Shown: in pieces, positions 35,189 through 45,121 of the stretch | How positions within the stretch are numbered: the stretch's first letter is position 1 | Layout of the letters: every line of letters begins with the position of its first letter | Assembly: GCA_029238215.1 (NCBI GenBank) | Contig: JAQWGN010000016.1 | Span: 1 to 64,000 of the forward strand | Direction: 5' to 3' | DNA: 64,000 nt | DNA from: Flavobacteriaceae bacterium | GTDB taxonomy: Bacteria > Bacteroidota > Bacteroidia > Flavobacteriales > Flavobacteriaceae | The notes under the pieces: generated by a model | Databases searched by the model: none | What the model saw: only the letters and a program-made list of their open reading frames with translations | Told to the model about the DNA's origin: nothing | Position numbers and translations under genes: made by a program

Positions 35189-37855
35189 TTAATAATTTAG
35201 GTTGGGGTGAAGCCACTTTGTAGCCTTCTCTAGGGTTATTCCTTTTCTTGTTGCAAAATCTTTTACTTGGTCCTTAGCTATTTTACCAAGACCAAAATAC
35301 GTGGCTTCGGGATGGGCAAAATAATAGCCCGATACCGATGCGGCAGGCCACATGGCCAAACTCTCTGTAAGTTCCACGCCAATGCGCTTGTCCACTTCTA
35401 GGAGTTCCCAGATTGTTTCTTTCTCTAAATGGTCTGGGCATGCCGGATAGCCCGGTGCTGGACGAATCCCTTTATAGGCTTCTTTAATTAGATCTTGGTT
35501 TGTAAGCGTTTCATCGGGTTGATACCCCCAATAGGTGGTCCGTACTTCCTTGTGTAAAAACTCGGCAAAGGCCTCTGCAAAACGATCAGACAACGCCTTA
35601 ATCATGATGCTGCTATAATCGTCGTTATTCTTTTCAAAATCCTTGGCAAGTTCGGCAGTTCCAAAGCCCGTGGAGACACAAAAGCATCCCATATAATCCT
35701 GTATATTCGAGTTCTTTGGAGCTATATAATCCGATAAAGCACGGTAAGGCCTCCCCTTACTTTTAAGCAATTGTTGACGAAGGGTTCTAAAAAAATACGG
35801 TTTTGAATCACTCAAAACTTCAATGTCGTCTTGGTCGTTGCTATTGGCTTTAAAAAGTCCAAAAACAGCTTTAGCTTGAAGTAGTTTCCCATCAATTATC
35901 TGACGTAACATTATTTGGGCGTCCTCGAACAACTGTGTTGCTTGCTCTCCTACTACCTTATCCGAAAGAATTTCGGGGTAGTGCCCATGCAGGTCCCATG
36001 AACGGAAAAACGGAGTCCAATCGATATAATCAACCAAATCCGCTAAGTCTTGATCCAATTGATGAATTCCTAGTTGATTGGGGATAACGGGCGGGTGTGT
36101 TTTGAAATCGGCTTGAAAACGGCTGGCGCGGGCGGTAGCTAACGGCACATAAGTCTTGTGCTCGGTACGTTTCTCAAAGCGATTTCTCACATCTTCATAC
36201 TCCGTCTTTATCGCTTCCTCATAGGCTTTGTGGGTTGAAGGTTTTAGTAATTTACCCACAACAGTAACGGCACGAGAAGCATCGTTGACATGAATGACCG
36301 TGTGGTCGTATTGCGGTGCAATTTTAACAGCGGTATGCGCACGAGAAGTCGTAGCTCCTCCAATCAATACAGGGATTTTATGCCCCGTTTTGTTGAGTTC
36401 TTTTACCAAAAATACCATTTCATCGAGTGAGGGTGTAATGAGCCCAGAAAGTCCGATAACATCAACGTTTTCGGCTAATGCGGTTTCAATAATGCGTTCG
36501 GGAGGTACCATTACACCCAAGTCTATAATGTCGTAATTATTACACCCTAAGACCACGCTTACAATGTTTTTACCAATGTCATGAACATCCCCTTTTACAG
36601 TCGCCATCAAAATTTTACCTGCGGCTTCGGGCTTGCCTGATTGTGCTGCTTCAATAAAAGGTAGTAAATGAGCTACTGCTTTTTTCATTACCCGTGCAGA
36701 TTTCACAACTTGTGGCAAGAACATTTTTCCACTTCCAAACAAGTCTCCAACAACATTCATACCCGTCATTAAAGAACCCTCAATAACCTCAATAGGAGCA
36801 TTCGCCGCCAGACGAGCTTCTTCAACGTCCTCAACAACAAATTGGTCGATTCCTTTTACAAGGGAATGTGTAATCCGCTCTTGTAAGGGGAGTTCTCTCC
36901 AGCTCAGATCACTTTTTGATTTTACTTTTGGACCGCCTTTGACCTGTTCAGCAAAATCGAGAAGCCGCTCTGTAGCATCATCTCTTCGATTAAGCAGTAC
37001 ATCCTCTACACGCTCAAGCAATTCTTTCGGAATCTCGTCATAAACCTCCAACATGGTCGGGTTTACAATGCCCATGGTCATTCCGTTTTGGATGGCATGG
37101 TACAAAAATGATGCATGCATGGCTTCGCGCACCGTGTTGTTCCCCCTAAATGAAAAAGATACATTACTAACACCCCCGCTTACATTGGCATGGGGTAAGT
37201 TTTCTCGAATCCACTTGGTTGCCTTAAAAAAATCTAAGGCATTGGTTTTGTGTTCTTCCATTCCTGTTGCAACAGGAAAAATGTTGGGATCAAAAATAAT
37301 ATCTTGAGGAGGAAAACCGACTTCGTTCACTAAAATATCATACGACCGTTTGCAGATTTCAATACGTCTATCGTAGTTGTCTGCTTGACCATTTTCGTCA
37401 AACGCCATCACAATAACGGCAGCGCCGTAGCGGCGAATACTTTTCGCTTGACGGATAAAAATTTCTTCCCCTTCTTTTAGGCTTATGGAGTTAACAACAC
37501 ACTTCCCCTGAACAACTTGTAAACCGGCTTCAATGATGTCCCATTTTGAGCTATCAATCATAATAGGAATACGAGCGATATCAGGCTCCGCCTGAATAAG
37601 GTTTAGAAAGCGTTTCATGGCTGTAGCGCCATCAATCATGCCTTCGTCCATGTTCACATCCAAAATTTGAGCACCACCTTCCACTTGATCACGTGCAATT
37701 TCAAGTGCAGTTTCAAAATCATCTTGTTCAATGAGCCGTAAAAACCGGCGAGAACCTGTAACGTTAGTTCGTTCGCCAACATTGACAAAAAGTGCATCTG
37801 GGCGTATGATTAAAGGCTCCAGTCCTGAAAGCATTAAACAGTTTGAATTAGACAT
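35189..37855 (-). CDS. metH: Methionine synthase, folate/cobalamin/activation half (MetH, second subunit)
   Basis: Holds the last three modules of cobalamin-dependent methionine synthase. They are a pterin-binding barrel (about 15-290; [14 protein letters not shown]), a cobalamin cap plus B12-binding domain (about 320-560; [13 protein letters not shown] supplies the His ligand), and a SAM-dependent reactivation domain (about 600-888). The homocysteine-binding module is a separate gene immediately upstream, with an 8-base overlap, so the E. coli single chain (about 1227 residues) is split here, as is common in Bacteroidota. The start at 37855 (MSNSNCLML) is preferred over one 13 codons up. Confidence 0.93.
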   Translation of the reverse strand: MSNSNCLMLSGLEPLIIRPDALFVNVGERTNVTGSRRFLRLIEQDDFETALEIARDQVEGGAQILDVNMDEGMIDGATAMKRFLNLIQAEPDIARIPIMIDSSKWDIIEAGLQVVQGKCVVNSISLKEGEEIFIRQAKSIRRYGAAVIVMAFDENGQADNYDRRIEICKRSYDILVNEVGFPPQDIIFDPNIFPVATGMEEHKTNALDFFKATKWIRENLPHANVSGGVSNVSFSFRGNNTVREAMHASFLYHAIQNGMTMGIVNPTMLEVYDEIPKELLERVEDVLLNRRDDATERLLDFAEQVKGGPKVKSKSDLSWRELPLQERITHSLVKGIDQFVVEDVEEARLAANAPIEVIEGSLMTGMNVVGDLFGSGKMFLPQVVKSARVMKKAVAHLLPFIEAAQSGKPEAAGKILMATVKGDVHDIGKNIVSVVLGCNNYDIIDLGVMVPPERIIETALAENVDVIGLSGLITPSLDEMVFLVKELNKTGHKIPVLIGGATTSRAHTAVKIAPQYDHTVIHVNDASRAVTVVGKLLKPSTHKAYEEAIKTEYEDVRNRFEKRTEHKTYVPLATARASRFQADFKTHPPVIPNQLGIHQLDQDLADLVDYIDWTPFFRSWDLHGHYPEILSDKVVGEQATQLFEDAQIMLRQIIDGKLLQAKAVFGLFKANSNDQDDIEVLSDSKPYFFRTLRQQLLKSKGRPYRALSDYIAPKNSNIQDYMGCFCVSTGFGTAELAKDFEKNNDDYSSIMIKALSDRFAEAFAEFLHKEVRTTYWGYQPDETLTNQDLIKEAYKGIRPAPGYPACPDHLEKETIWELLEVDKRIGVELTESLAMWPAASVSGYYFAHPEATYFGLGKIAKDQVKDFATRKGITLEKATKWLHPNLNY

Positions 37856-38849
37856 CTTGAGTAATCGCTCTAGGTTTATAAATTTGGGCAGCATCGGCTA
37901 TTAGACGAATGTGTTCTGGTGTGGAACCACAACAGCCTCCAATAATGTTTATCAATTGATCTGACATATATGGCTCTAACAAGGCGCACATTTCTTCAGG
38001 ACTTTGATCGTATTCGCCAAAGGCATTGGGAAGTCCTGCGTTGGGGTGGGCAGAAACAAAGCAATCACTTAGCTGACTAAGGCGTTGCACATAGGGTTTT
38101 AACTGGTCTGCGCCCAAGGCGCAATTAAACCCAACACTTAACAAATCGATATGGCTAATCGAAACCAAGAATGCCTCAACGGTTTGCCCAGAAAGCGTAC
38201 GCCCCGAAGCATCGGTAATGGTTCCGCTGACCATGACGGGAATGGTGTTGCTGAGTTCCTCTTTTAATTCATCAATAGCAAATAATGCCGCTTTTGCATT
38301 TAACGTATCGAAAACAGTTTCTACCATAAGGATATCTGCTCCACCTTCAATAAGTCCTAAGGCCTGTTGGCGGTAAGCCAGCTTCAATTCGTCAAAAGTA
38401 ATGGCTCGATACCCTGGGTCATTTACATCGGGAGACATACTTGCGGTTTTGTTTGTTGGACCAATAGAGCCCGCAACAAAACGTGGTTTACTAGGATCTT
38501 TAGCCGTAAAATCATCGGCTGCTTTTCGGGCAATTTGAGCAGAAGCCACATTGAGCTCAGTAACTACATCCTCAAGTGCATAGTCTGCCATAGCAATGGT
38601 AGTGGATGAGAAGGTGTTTGTTTCAATAATATCGGCACCTGCTGCTAAATATTTAGCGTGAACATCGTAAATGGCTTTTGGCTGTGTGATTGACAATAAA
38701 TCATTGTTGCCGATAAGCGGTATATGATGCTCTTGAAATCTAGTTCCCCGAAAATCTTCTTCCTTGAATGCATATGCTTGTAGCATGGTACCCATGGCAC
38801 CATCCAACACCAAAATGCGCGCTTCTAAAAGGTTCTTTATATTACTCAC
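37848..38849 (-). CDS. Homocysteine S-methyltransferase module of MetH (first subunit)
   Basis: A 333-residue zinc-dependent barrel that binds and activates homocysteine. Starts with [14 protein letters not shown]; the zinc ligands are the Cys in VGFNCALGA and the pair in [11 protein letters not shown]. It corresponds to the N-terminal module of E. coli MetH and must work with the protein encoded by the next gene. Overlaps: 4 bases with the metZ-like gene and 8 bases with metH. Confidence 0.93.
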   Translation of the reverse strand: MSNIKNLLEARILVLDGAMGTMLQAYAFKEEDFRGTRFQEHHIPLIGNNDLLSITQPKAIYDVHAKYLAAGADIIETNTFSSTTIAMADYALEDVVTELNVASAQIARKAADDFTAKDPSKPRFVAGSIGPTNKTASMSPDVNDPGYRAITFDELKLAYRQQALGLIEGGADILMVETVFDTLNAKAALFAIDELKEELSNTIPVMVSGTITDASGRTLSGQTVEAFLVSISHIDLLSVGFNCALGADQLKPYVQRLSQLSDCFVSAHPNAGLPNAFGEYDQSPEEMCALLEPYMSDQLINIIGGCCGSTPEHIRLIADAAQIYKPRAITQDV

Positions 38850-40024
38850 GAGATTGCTTCAAGGGCTCCTTTAACATCTTTGATAACATCTTCTGGATGT
38901 TCCAATCCTACAGAAATACGGATAAGCCCGTCTGTGATATCTACTGCCAAAAGGTCTGCCTCACTAAGTTTACTGTGTGTGGATAGCGCAGGCTGTGTAA
39001 CAATCGTTCGAGTGTCACCTAAGTTTGAGGATCGCGAACAAAGTTTCACAGCATCAATAAATTGTTTTCCGCCTTCTAAGCCTCCCTTAACCTGAAAGGC
39101 AATAATATTGCCGCCCCGTTTCATTTGCTTTTTGGCAATCTCATTTTGAGGATGTGTGGCATGAAAAGGATAACGAACCTCTTCAACTGCAGGGTGGCTC
39201 TCTAAAAAACTGAGAACTTGTTCGGCATTGTCACAATGGCGATCTACACGTACCGCTAAAGTTTCTAGGCTTTTTGAAAGCGTCCAAGCAGTAAATGGAG
39301 ACATGGATGGACCTGTGTTTCTAGCAAACAAATAGATTTCACGAATCAAGTCACTACGTCCCACAGTTACACCGCCTAATACACGACCTTGACCATCGAT
39401 TAACTTGGTTGCCGAATGAATAACCAAATCTGCACCAAAAGCAATAGGTTGTTGCAAGTAAGGTGTTGCAAAACAATTGTCAACGACCAAGATCAAATTG
39501 TGCTTTTTAGCCAATGCTCCTAAGCGTTCCAGATCGAGCACCTGCAATCCAGGGTTTGTAGGAGACTCCGCATAAATCATTTTAGTTGAGGGTGTTATTA
39601 ACTCCTCAAAACGGTCTAAATCCGTTACATCAAAGTACGTGGTAGAGATATTCCACTTGGGAAAATACTTGGTAAATAATGCGTGTGTAGCACCAAAAAC
39701 AGCCCTAGCCGATAGTATATGATCACCGCTATTAAGTAATGCCGCAAAAGTTCCAAAAACAGCAGCCATACCTGTAGCAAAAGCGTACCCGTCTGCTGCA
39801 CCCTCCATTTTACAAATTTTTTGTACAAATTCTGTGGTGTTTGGATTGGTAAATCGGCTGTAGATGTTTTTTTCATTCTCCTCGGCAAACGAAGCACGCA
39901 TGTCTTCAGCGTCATCAAAGACAAAACTTGAGGTTAAATAAACAGGGACACTGTGCTCGGCATGTTGGGTGCGTTCGGACTGTGTACGAATCGCATCGGT
40001 TTCAAATTTATTTTTTTGGGACAT
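38846..40024 (-). CDS. Trans-sulfuration PLP enzyme, MetZ-like (O-succinylhomoserine sulfhydrylase type)
   Basis: A 392-residue Cys/Met-metabolism PLP enzyme. The PLP lysine is in HSATKLIDGQGRVLGG, a variant typical of the O-succinylhomoserine sulfhydrylase (MetZ) group rather than of cystathionine gamma-lyases. The N-terminus (VYLTSSFVFDDAEDM) and the YSRFTNPN motif fit. It could make homocysteine from an activated homoserine and sulfide. A second related enzyme (metY) lies three genes upstream, so the division of labour is unclear; cystathionine gamma-synthase activity cannot be excluded. It overlaps osmC by 17 bases. Confidence 0.88.
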   Translation of the reverse strand: MSQKNKFETDAIRTQSERTQHAEHSVPVYLTSSFVFDDAEDMRASFAEENEKNIYSRFTNPNTTEFVQKICKMEGAADGYAFATGMAAVFGTFAALLNSGDHILSARAVFGATHALFTKYFPKWNISTTYFDVTDLDRFEELITPSTKMIYAESPTNPGLQVLDLERLGALAKKHNLILVVDNCFATPYLQQPIAFGADLVIHSATKLIDGQGRVLGGVTVGRSDLIREIYLFARNTGPSMSPFTAWTLSKSLETLAVRVDRHCDNAEQVLSFLESHPAVEEVRYPFHATHPQNEIAKKQMKRGGNIIAFQVKGGLEGGKQFIDAVKLCSRSSNLGDTRTIVTQPALSTHSKLSEADLLAVDITDGLIRISVGLEHPEDVIKDVKGALEAIS

Positions 40025-40436
40025 ATGCTTTATTATTTACCTCAACAGAAAAAGTGATTTCAGCCGTAGCTGCAAGGGTCATAGATACAGAACAATACTT
40101 GGTAAACGACAAGTTTGCAGCGCGGTATATTTTTTCTGGCTTTACATCGCCAGTAACACATACTGTAGCATGTATTTTAGTAAAAAGAGATGGTACAGAA
40201 GCACTCTCACGTGAGCCATCTACATGAATTTTTAAGGACTTAAACGTTATTTTTTGTTTGTTTAAAATAGCAACAATATCAATGCTTGAACAACCCGCAA
40301 CACCCATTAGCAAAAGCTCCATGGGGCTTGCGCCTTTTGGTGATTCTACAGCCTTATTATCAATATCTATTTGATAGTCTCTGTCATTTTTAATACTAGA
40401 ATGATATCCAGCATGATGGGTTAATGTTACATTCAT
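40008..40436 (-). CDS. OsmC family protein
   Basis: A 142-residue OsmC/Ohr-fold protein. The two redox cysteines expected in this family appear as the Cys in VAGCSSIDI (near residue 52) and the one in ATVCVTGDV (near residue 92). Members reduce organic hydroperoxides or act on persulfides and polysulfides. It lies inside the methionine operon between metX and the metZ-like gene, overlapping both (4 and 17 bases). A role in handling reactive sulfur or protecting the sulfide-using enzymes is suggested by context only. Confidence 0.85.
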   Translation of the reverse strand: MNVTLTHHAGYHSSIKNDRDYQIDIDNKAVESPKGASPMELLLMGVAGCSSIDIVAILNKQKITFKSLKIHVDGSRESASVPSLFTKIHATVCVTGDVKPEKIYRAANLSFTKYCSVSMTLAATAEITFSVEVNNKAYVPKK

Positions 40437-41410
40437 AGTGTTGTTGTAATGGGTTTAAACACTTCTTGCAACAACGTATTTACTTGATCGTATTCGATTA
40501 GAAAAGCATCGTGACCATGAATTGACGTTATTGTTTTAAAAAAAACATTTGGTTTTACATTCATCAAGCGTCGATATGTTTCTCGATTATCTTGATGGGT
40601 GAAAAATAAATCTGTATCAATAGAAACGATGTAAATATTACTCTTTACCTGAGCAATACATTCCTCTAGCGTTCCACGGTCTTTACAAATGTCTACCGTT
40701 CCTAATAAATGATTCATTGCAATGTAGGCGCGGGCATCAAAACGATCGGCTAATTTATCTCCGTGATGCAACAACCATGTTTCTACATTGTATCGATTTA
40801 GCTTTGGATGGATTGTCCTTCCAAATCGAGATTTAAATGATTGTGGTGTACGATAACAAAGCATGGCATGAATCCGTGCGTCTTCGAGTGGATTCTTGGA
40901 ATTTTCTAACAACCGATCTTGAAGTAATACATTAGCCAAAATCCAGTCGGATGATTCCCAATGGCAAGCAACAGGTATTACATTATGAATGAATTCGGGA
41001 TATGACACAGCCATTTCCCAAGCCAAAGCACCACCAATTGAGCCACCAATTACTGCAAAAAGCTCAGAAACACCCAAATTGTTAAGTGCCAGTTTAAATG
41101 CTTCTGAGACATCTCGTAAAACCCAATCTTTATAATCTTCTAAAAAACTACCATCAAATCCGTTACCAGGAAAGTTGAAGGCAATGATACTATACACTTC
41201 TGTATCAATGAGTTTTTTAGGCCCTATAACATCACGCCACCATCCTTCGTCTCCAGTAACTTCAGCGTTTCCTGTAAGCGAATGATTTACCAAAACCACA
41301 GGAGCATTATCCAAAGGCTGACCAAAAACTTGATACGTCAGCGTTATTGGAACAATCCCACCCGATTGTAACTGGAAAGATGAAAGTGTATGTGATTTTA
41401 GCGAGGACAT
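40433..41410 (-). CDS. metX: Homoserine O-acetyltransferase
   Basis: Alpha/beta-hydrolase-fold acyltransferase that activates homoserine for direct sulfhydrylation. The nucleophile elbow is IGGSIGGALAWE, and NHSLTGNAEV is the usual oxyanion-loop region. The C-terminal IHGHDAFLIEYDQ holds the catalytic His, with the Asp in VSIDTDLFFT. Length 325 is a little shorter than the best-known MetX enzymes (about 370). Whether acetyl- or succinyl-CoA is used cannot be decided by eye. It lies between metY and osmC. Confidence 0.9.
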   Translation of the reverse strand: MSSLKSHTLSSFQLQSGGIVPITLTYQVFGQPLDNAPVVLVNHSLTGNAEVTGDEGWWRDVIGPKKLIDTEVYSIIAFNFPGNGFDGSFLEDYKDWVLRDVSEAFKLALNNLGVSELFAVIGGSIGGALAWEMAVSYPEFIHNVIPVACHWESSDWILANVLLQDRLLENSKNPLEDARIHAMLCYRTPQSFKSRFGRTIHPKLNRYNVETWLLHHGDKLADRFDARAYIAMNHLLGTVDICKDRGTLEECIAQVKSNIYIVSIDTDLFFTHQDNRETYRRLMNVKPNVFFKTITSIHGHDAFLIEYDQVNTLLQEVFKPITTTL

Positions 41411-41427
41411 AAAATTACTTTCTTAAT

Positions 41428-42702
41428 TTATAAGGTGTTAAATGCTTCTTGCAAGTCTGCTTTAAGATCTTGAATATCTTCCAAGCCTACAGAAAGACGA
41501 ATCAGGTCATTAGTTACCCCAGTGTCTTCTTGCTGTTCTGGCGTAAGCTGTTGATGCGTCGTACTTGCATTGTGAATAATTAGTGATTTTGAATCTCCAA
41601 AATTTGCAAGCAAAGAGAATAGTTTTGTGTTATCTGCAATTTTCTTAGCAGCCTCAAATCCACCTTTAGCACCAAACGTGATTACACCACTATTCCCTTT
41701 AGGCAGGTATTGTTGTGCTAATGCATTGTATTTACTTGACTTCAAACCAGGATAATTTACCCATTCAACGGCATCATTTTCACTTAACCATTCCGCCAGT
41801 TCAAGGGCATTTTGGCTATGTTTCTGCATTCTCACTGCTAGAGTTTCTAGGCCTTGAATAATTTGAAAGGAATTAAACGGGCTAATGGCAGCACCTAAAT
41901 CACGAAGTCCTTCTATGCGAACACGAGCGATATAGGCGGCTGGGCCTAATACTTCATGATAATTTAATCCGTGGTATGAAGGAGATGGTGAGGTGAATTC
42001 TGGGAATTTCCCACTTGACCAATCAAAAGTACCGGCGTCAATAATAACACCACCCATAGAAGTTCCATTTCCATTAATATACTTCGTTAGAGAATGGATT
42101 ACAATGTGTGCGCCATGCTCAATAGGGTTTAGTAACGCTGGTGTAGCTACTGTATTGTCGACCATAAAAGGAATTTTATGGGCATTAGCTACTTTAGATA
42201 TTGCTGCCAAATCCAATACATCCAGCTTTGGATTACCAAGTGACTCGGCAAAAATTAAGCGTGTATTTTCCTGAACAGCTTTGTCGAAATTGGAAACATC
42301 ATTTGGATCAACAAATGTTGTTGTGATACCAAATCTGGGTAACATTGATTTGAACATATTGTAAGATCCTCCGTACAAACTGTTGGAAGCTACAATATGA
42401 TCCCCTGCTTTTAAGAATGTTAAAATTCCTGTAGAAGCAGCCGCTGTACCAGAACAGGTTGCCACTGCAGCAATACCGCCTTCCAAACTAGCCATACGCT
42501 GTTCAAGCACATCGGTAGTTGGGTTATTTAGACGGGTATAAATATACCCTGGTTCTGCAAGTGCAAATAAATTTGCAGCGTGCTCAGCATTGTTAAATAC
42601 ATAAGAAGTAGATTGATATAATGGTACCGCTCTAGTTCCTTGTGTTTTGGTTACATCGTGCCCAACATGTAGGGCTTTAGTTGAAAATTTAGAATCACTC
42701 AT
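41428..42702 (-). CDS. metY: O-acetylhomoserine aminocarboxypropyltransferase (sulfhydrylase)
   Basis: A 424-residue PLP enzyme that makes homocysteine from O-acetylhomoserine and sulfide. The N-terminal TKALHVGHDVTKTQGTRAVP, the PLP lysine in HSLTKYINGNGTSMGG, and the large insert after it (SPSPSYHGLNYHEVLGP) are characteristic of MetY-type enzymes. It is one base downstream of metK and 17 bases upstream of metX. The MetX-MetY pair gives the direct sulfhydrylation route to homocysteine. Confidence 0.94.
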   Translation of the reverse strand: MSDSKFSTKALHVGHDVTKTQGTRAVPLYQSTSYVFNNAEHAANLFALAEPGYIYTRLNNPTTDVLEQRMASLEGGIAAVATCSGTAAASTGILTFLKAGDHIVASNSLYGGSYNMFKSMLPRFGITTTFVDPNDVSNFDKAVQENTRLIFAESLGNPKLDVLDLAAISKVANAHKIPFMVDNTVATPALLNPIEHGAHIVIHSLTKYINGNGTSMGGVIIDAGTFDWSSGKFPEFTSPSPSYHGLNYHEVLGPAAYIARVRIEGLRDLGAAISPFNSFQIIQGLETLAVRMQKHSQNALELAEWLSENDAVEWVNYPGLKSSKYNALAQQYLPKGNSGVITFGAKGGFEAAKKIADNTKLFSLLANFGDSKSLIIHNASTTHQQLTPEQQEDTGVTNDLIRLSVGLEDIQDLKADLQEAFNTL

Positions 42703-42703
42703 A

Positions 42704-43960
42704 TTATGTTGTTAAAAATTTATTTTTGAATAATGGTACTAAATCGAGTTTCTCCCAAGTAAATAACTCTACTTCACAGTCAATACGACCATTGTAAGGA
42801 GACTCGAATGTTTTCTTTACTATTTTAGGTTCTCTACCCATATGACCATAGGCAGCGGTTTCTTCATAGATTGGGTTACGAAGTTTGAGTCGTTGCTCAA
42901 TTCCATAAGGAGTTAAGTCAATAAGTTTGGCTAATTCCTGCGCAATTGTTGTGTCTGCATGATCTGTTTTAGCTGTACCATAGGTGTTGATAAAAATAGA
43001 GGTTGGTTTTGCTACTCCAATGGCATAACTAAGCTGTACTAAAGCCTCCTTGCAAATTCCTGCCGCAACTAAATTTTTTGCAATATGACGTGCTGCATAA
43101 GCCGCGCTTCTATCCACTTTAGATGGATCCTTACCACTAAAAGCTCCACCTCCATGGGCGCCTTTACCACCATAGGTGTCAACAATTATTTTTCGTCCTG
43201 TTAATCCGGTATCGCCATGTGGCCCTCCGATAACAAACTTACCTGTTGGGTTAATATGATATTCAATTTCTTTGGTAAATAAGGCTTGGATATGTGCAGG
43301 ATAGCTTGCTATCACTTCAGGAATGACACGTTCAATTAAATCCTTACGAATTTTGGCAAGCATTTTCTCGTCTTCATCAAATGCATCATGCTGGGTTGAA
43401 ATTACAATTGTTGCTACACGGAGAGGAGTATGATCATCCTTGTATTCTAACGTAACTTGTGATTTGGCATCAGGTCGTAAATAGGGAATTACAGTCTTAT
43501 CACGCCTAAAATCGGATAATACGCGCATAATCGTATGGGCAATATCCAACGCCAATGGCATGTAATTTTCAGTTTCATTACTTGCGTAACCAAACATAAT
43601 CCCTTGATCACCTGCTCCTTGTTGAATTTCATTACCTCGATCTACGCCTTGATTAATATCTGCGGATTGCTCATGAATTAAAGAAATTACCCCACAAGAA
43701 TTTCCAGAAAACTGATAGGCATCTTTGGTATATCCAATACGATTAATTGTATTTCGTGTAATGGTTTGAATATCCAAGTAGGTTTTGCTTTTAACCTCTC
43801 CAGCTACTATCGCTTGTCCGGTAGTAACAAGTGTTTCGCAAGCTACCTTGCTTGAAGGGTCAAAGGCAATAAAATGATCTAATAATGCATCGCTAATTCT
43901 GTCAGCGACCTTATCGGGGTGTCCTTCTCCTACGGACTCAGATGTGAAAAAATATGACAT
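42704..43960 (-). CDS. metK: S-adenosylmethionine synthetase
   Basis: Makes SAM from methionine and ATP. The start [25 protein letters not shown] at ATG 43960 matches the family; the longer frame from a GTG 12 codons upstream is rejected. [12 protein letters not shown] and [16 protein letters not shown] are the classic signatures. 418 residues. It is the first structural gene of the methionine operon, downstream of a SAM-II-type riboswitch, so the final product of the operon, SAM, should shut it off. Confidence 0.96.
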   Translation of the reverse strand: MSYFFTSESVGEGHPDKVADRISDALLDHFIAFDPSSKVACETLVTTGQAIVAGEVKSKTYLDIQTITRNTINRIGYTKDAYQFSGNSCGVISLIHEQSADINQGVDRGNEIQQGAGDQGIMFGYASNETENYMPLALDIAHTIMRVLSDFRRDKTVIPYLRPDAKSQVTLEYKDDHTPLRVATIVISTQHDAFDEDEKMLAKIRKDLIERVIPEVIASYPAHIQALFTKEIEYHINPTGKFVIGGPHGDTGLTGRKIIVDTYGGKGAHGGGAFSGKDPSKVDRSAAYAARHIAKNLVAAGICKEALVQLSYAIGVAKPTSIFINTYGTAKTDHADTTIAQELAKLIDLTPYGIEQRLKLRNPIYEETAAYGHMGREPKIVKKTFESPYNGRIDCEVELFTWEKLDLVPLFKNKFLTT

Positions 43961-44009
43961 TGCATGCTTTTTTGTAGAAAAGAGACTGATAAGCACTCAT
44001 AAAAAGCAA

Positions 44010-44060
44010 GCTGGTTTAGCAGTTTTTTTGAGAGGTTGCAATCAGTCAAATCCTTCCTCT
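44010..44060 (-). promoter_or_regulatory. SAM-II-type riboswitch
   Basis: On the minus strand AGAGG (44060-44056) pairs with CCTCT (44035-44031). The enclosed loop holds GATTT and ATTGCA, and downstream comes a T-poor linker and CTGCTAAACCAG (44022-44011). SAM-II aptamers have just this order: stem P1, GAUUU, UUGCA, then GCUAAA, with an H-type pseudoknot. Here CUG in the loop can pair with CAG, and GCA with UGC. It ends about 50 bases before the metK ATG. An outer pairing ACTCAT (44067-44062)/ATGAGT (44000-43995) may enclose it. Pattern seen directly; the class was assigned from memory of the motif. Confidence 0.8.
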
Positions 44061-44069
44061 AATGAGTTG

Positions 44070-44098
44070 CAAATATACAACAACTCTAACAATAACAA
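44070..44098 (-). promoter_or_regulatory. Promoter of the methionine/SAM operon
   Basis: TTG (44098-44096), 18 bases, TATATTTG (44077-44070) on the minus strand, a near-ideal Bacteroidota promoter. Transcription should begin at about 44064, right at the 5-prime edge of the riboswitch. Confidence 0.7.
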
Positions 44099-44104
44099 AA
44101 TACT

Positions 44105-45091
44105 TTAACGAAAACTAAACGATACGCCGAAGTTTAATGTGTTGTATTCTTGAATTGTATATTGAACGAATGTCTTTAGTACAAAAAAGCTAAAACGAAT
44201 TCCAACAACCCCGTGGGTACCAGTGTAAGTTTGTTCTATACTTATTGGATCATTGAGTGATATGTTTGTATTATCGACAAATCCCACCGTATAATTTCCT
44301 AACATATCCATGTTTGCAGTTCCTTTACTGTACCCAAAACCAGCCATAACACTTACAATAGGCAAGTCAATTGAAGCCGTTAATTGTGTAAGGAAAGCAC
44401 CAACATCATAGGTTACTTTTTGATCGGGATTGGCCGAACTCAGCTCATAGGATGAGCTCAACTTAGAATAAGAAGCTAGTGCAGAAACATTAAGCGGAAG
44501 CTTGTCCAAAGGACCAAAATATTGCATTAGATTATGCTTAAGTCCAAAACCATACATGCTAAACTCAACGCCTGAGTTTTCAATATTTGGCACATAACGC
44601 ACAATTAAATCTGTATCAAAAAATAAGCCAACACCAAGTTGGGCATAAGGCGTAATAAACGAATTTGAAATAAGATCGTCTTCAATACCTCCAGGCATGG
44701 TCACGGTTTCATCTATGCCTGTTCCGGGCAGGGTATACGTAAAATCGGTAGATTGGCTTGGGCCAAAAATACTACTGGCTGTTGGTTTATCACTCGTTAA
44801 ACTTGTAAGTCCCAAACCTTCAATATCAATTTTTTTAGCGGCATCTGGTACTCGTGGATAGACAAGTCCGATGGTGAAATCAACACCAAGTTTTTTGTGT
44901 GTTTTTGCAGTTGTAAGCCATCCATTACTAAGACTATGGGTTAGCGATTGCCCTAAAGGAGCAGTATAAGCATCTGCCAATATATTATAGTCTTCTTCTG
45001 AAGCCTTTAAAAGATTAGCTAAATCGTCGAATAATTGTGCTGAAGAAAATGTAGTAGCAAGCAGTGCGAAAAATAAAAACAATTGTTTCAT
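44105..45091 (-). CDS. DUF6588-like outer-membrane/exported protein
   Basis: A 328-residue protein with an N-terminal signal peptide (MKQLFLFFALLATTFSSAQ). The mature part has alternating hydrophobic and polar stretches and ends in a beta-barrel-like C-terminus with terminal aromatic (FGVSFSFR). This resembles the DUF6588 family of small Bacteroidota barrel proteins of unknown function. A TATATTTG element (45119-45112), lying over the end of the upstream receptor gene, may be its own promoter. No function can be assigned. Confidence 0.75.
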   Translation of the reverse strand: MKQLFLFFALLATTFSSAQLFDDLANLLKASEEDYNILADAYTAPLGQSLTHSLSNGWLTTAKTHKKLGVDFTIGLVYPRVPDAAKKIDIEGLGLTSLTSDKPTASSIFGPSQSTDFTYTLPGTGIDETVTMPGGIEDDLISNSFITPYAQLGVGLFFDTDLIVRYVPNIENSGVEFSMYGFGLKHNLMQYFGPLDKLPLNVSALASYSKLSSSYELSSANPDQKVTYDVGAFLTQLTASIDLPIVSVMAGFGYSKGTANMDMLGNYTVGFVDNTNISLNDPISIEQTYTGTHGVVGIRFSFFVLKTFVQYTIQEYNTLNFGVSFSFR

Positions 45092-45121
45092 AACAAATAA
45101 GTTTGGATATACAAATATAGG

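Noticed and set aside
37848-38849. Split metH as a frameshifted pseudogene
   Set aside because: Both pieces are complete modules with their own start and stop, and two-gene MetH is common in Bacteroidota, so this is a normal arrangement.
43961-43996. GTG start for metK 12 codons upstream
   Set aside because: The extension [12 protein letters not shown] is unlike MetK N-termini, and [13 protein letters not shown] at 43960 matches the family.
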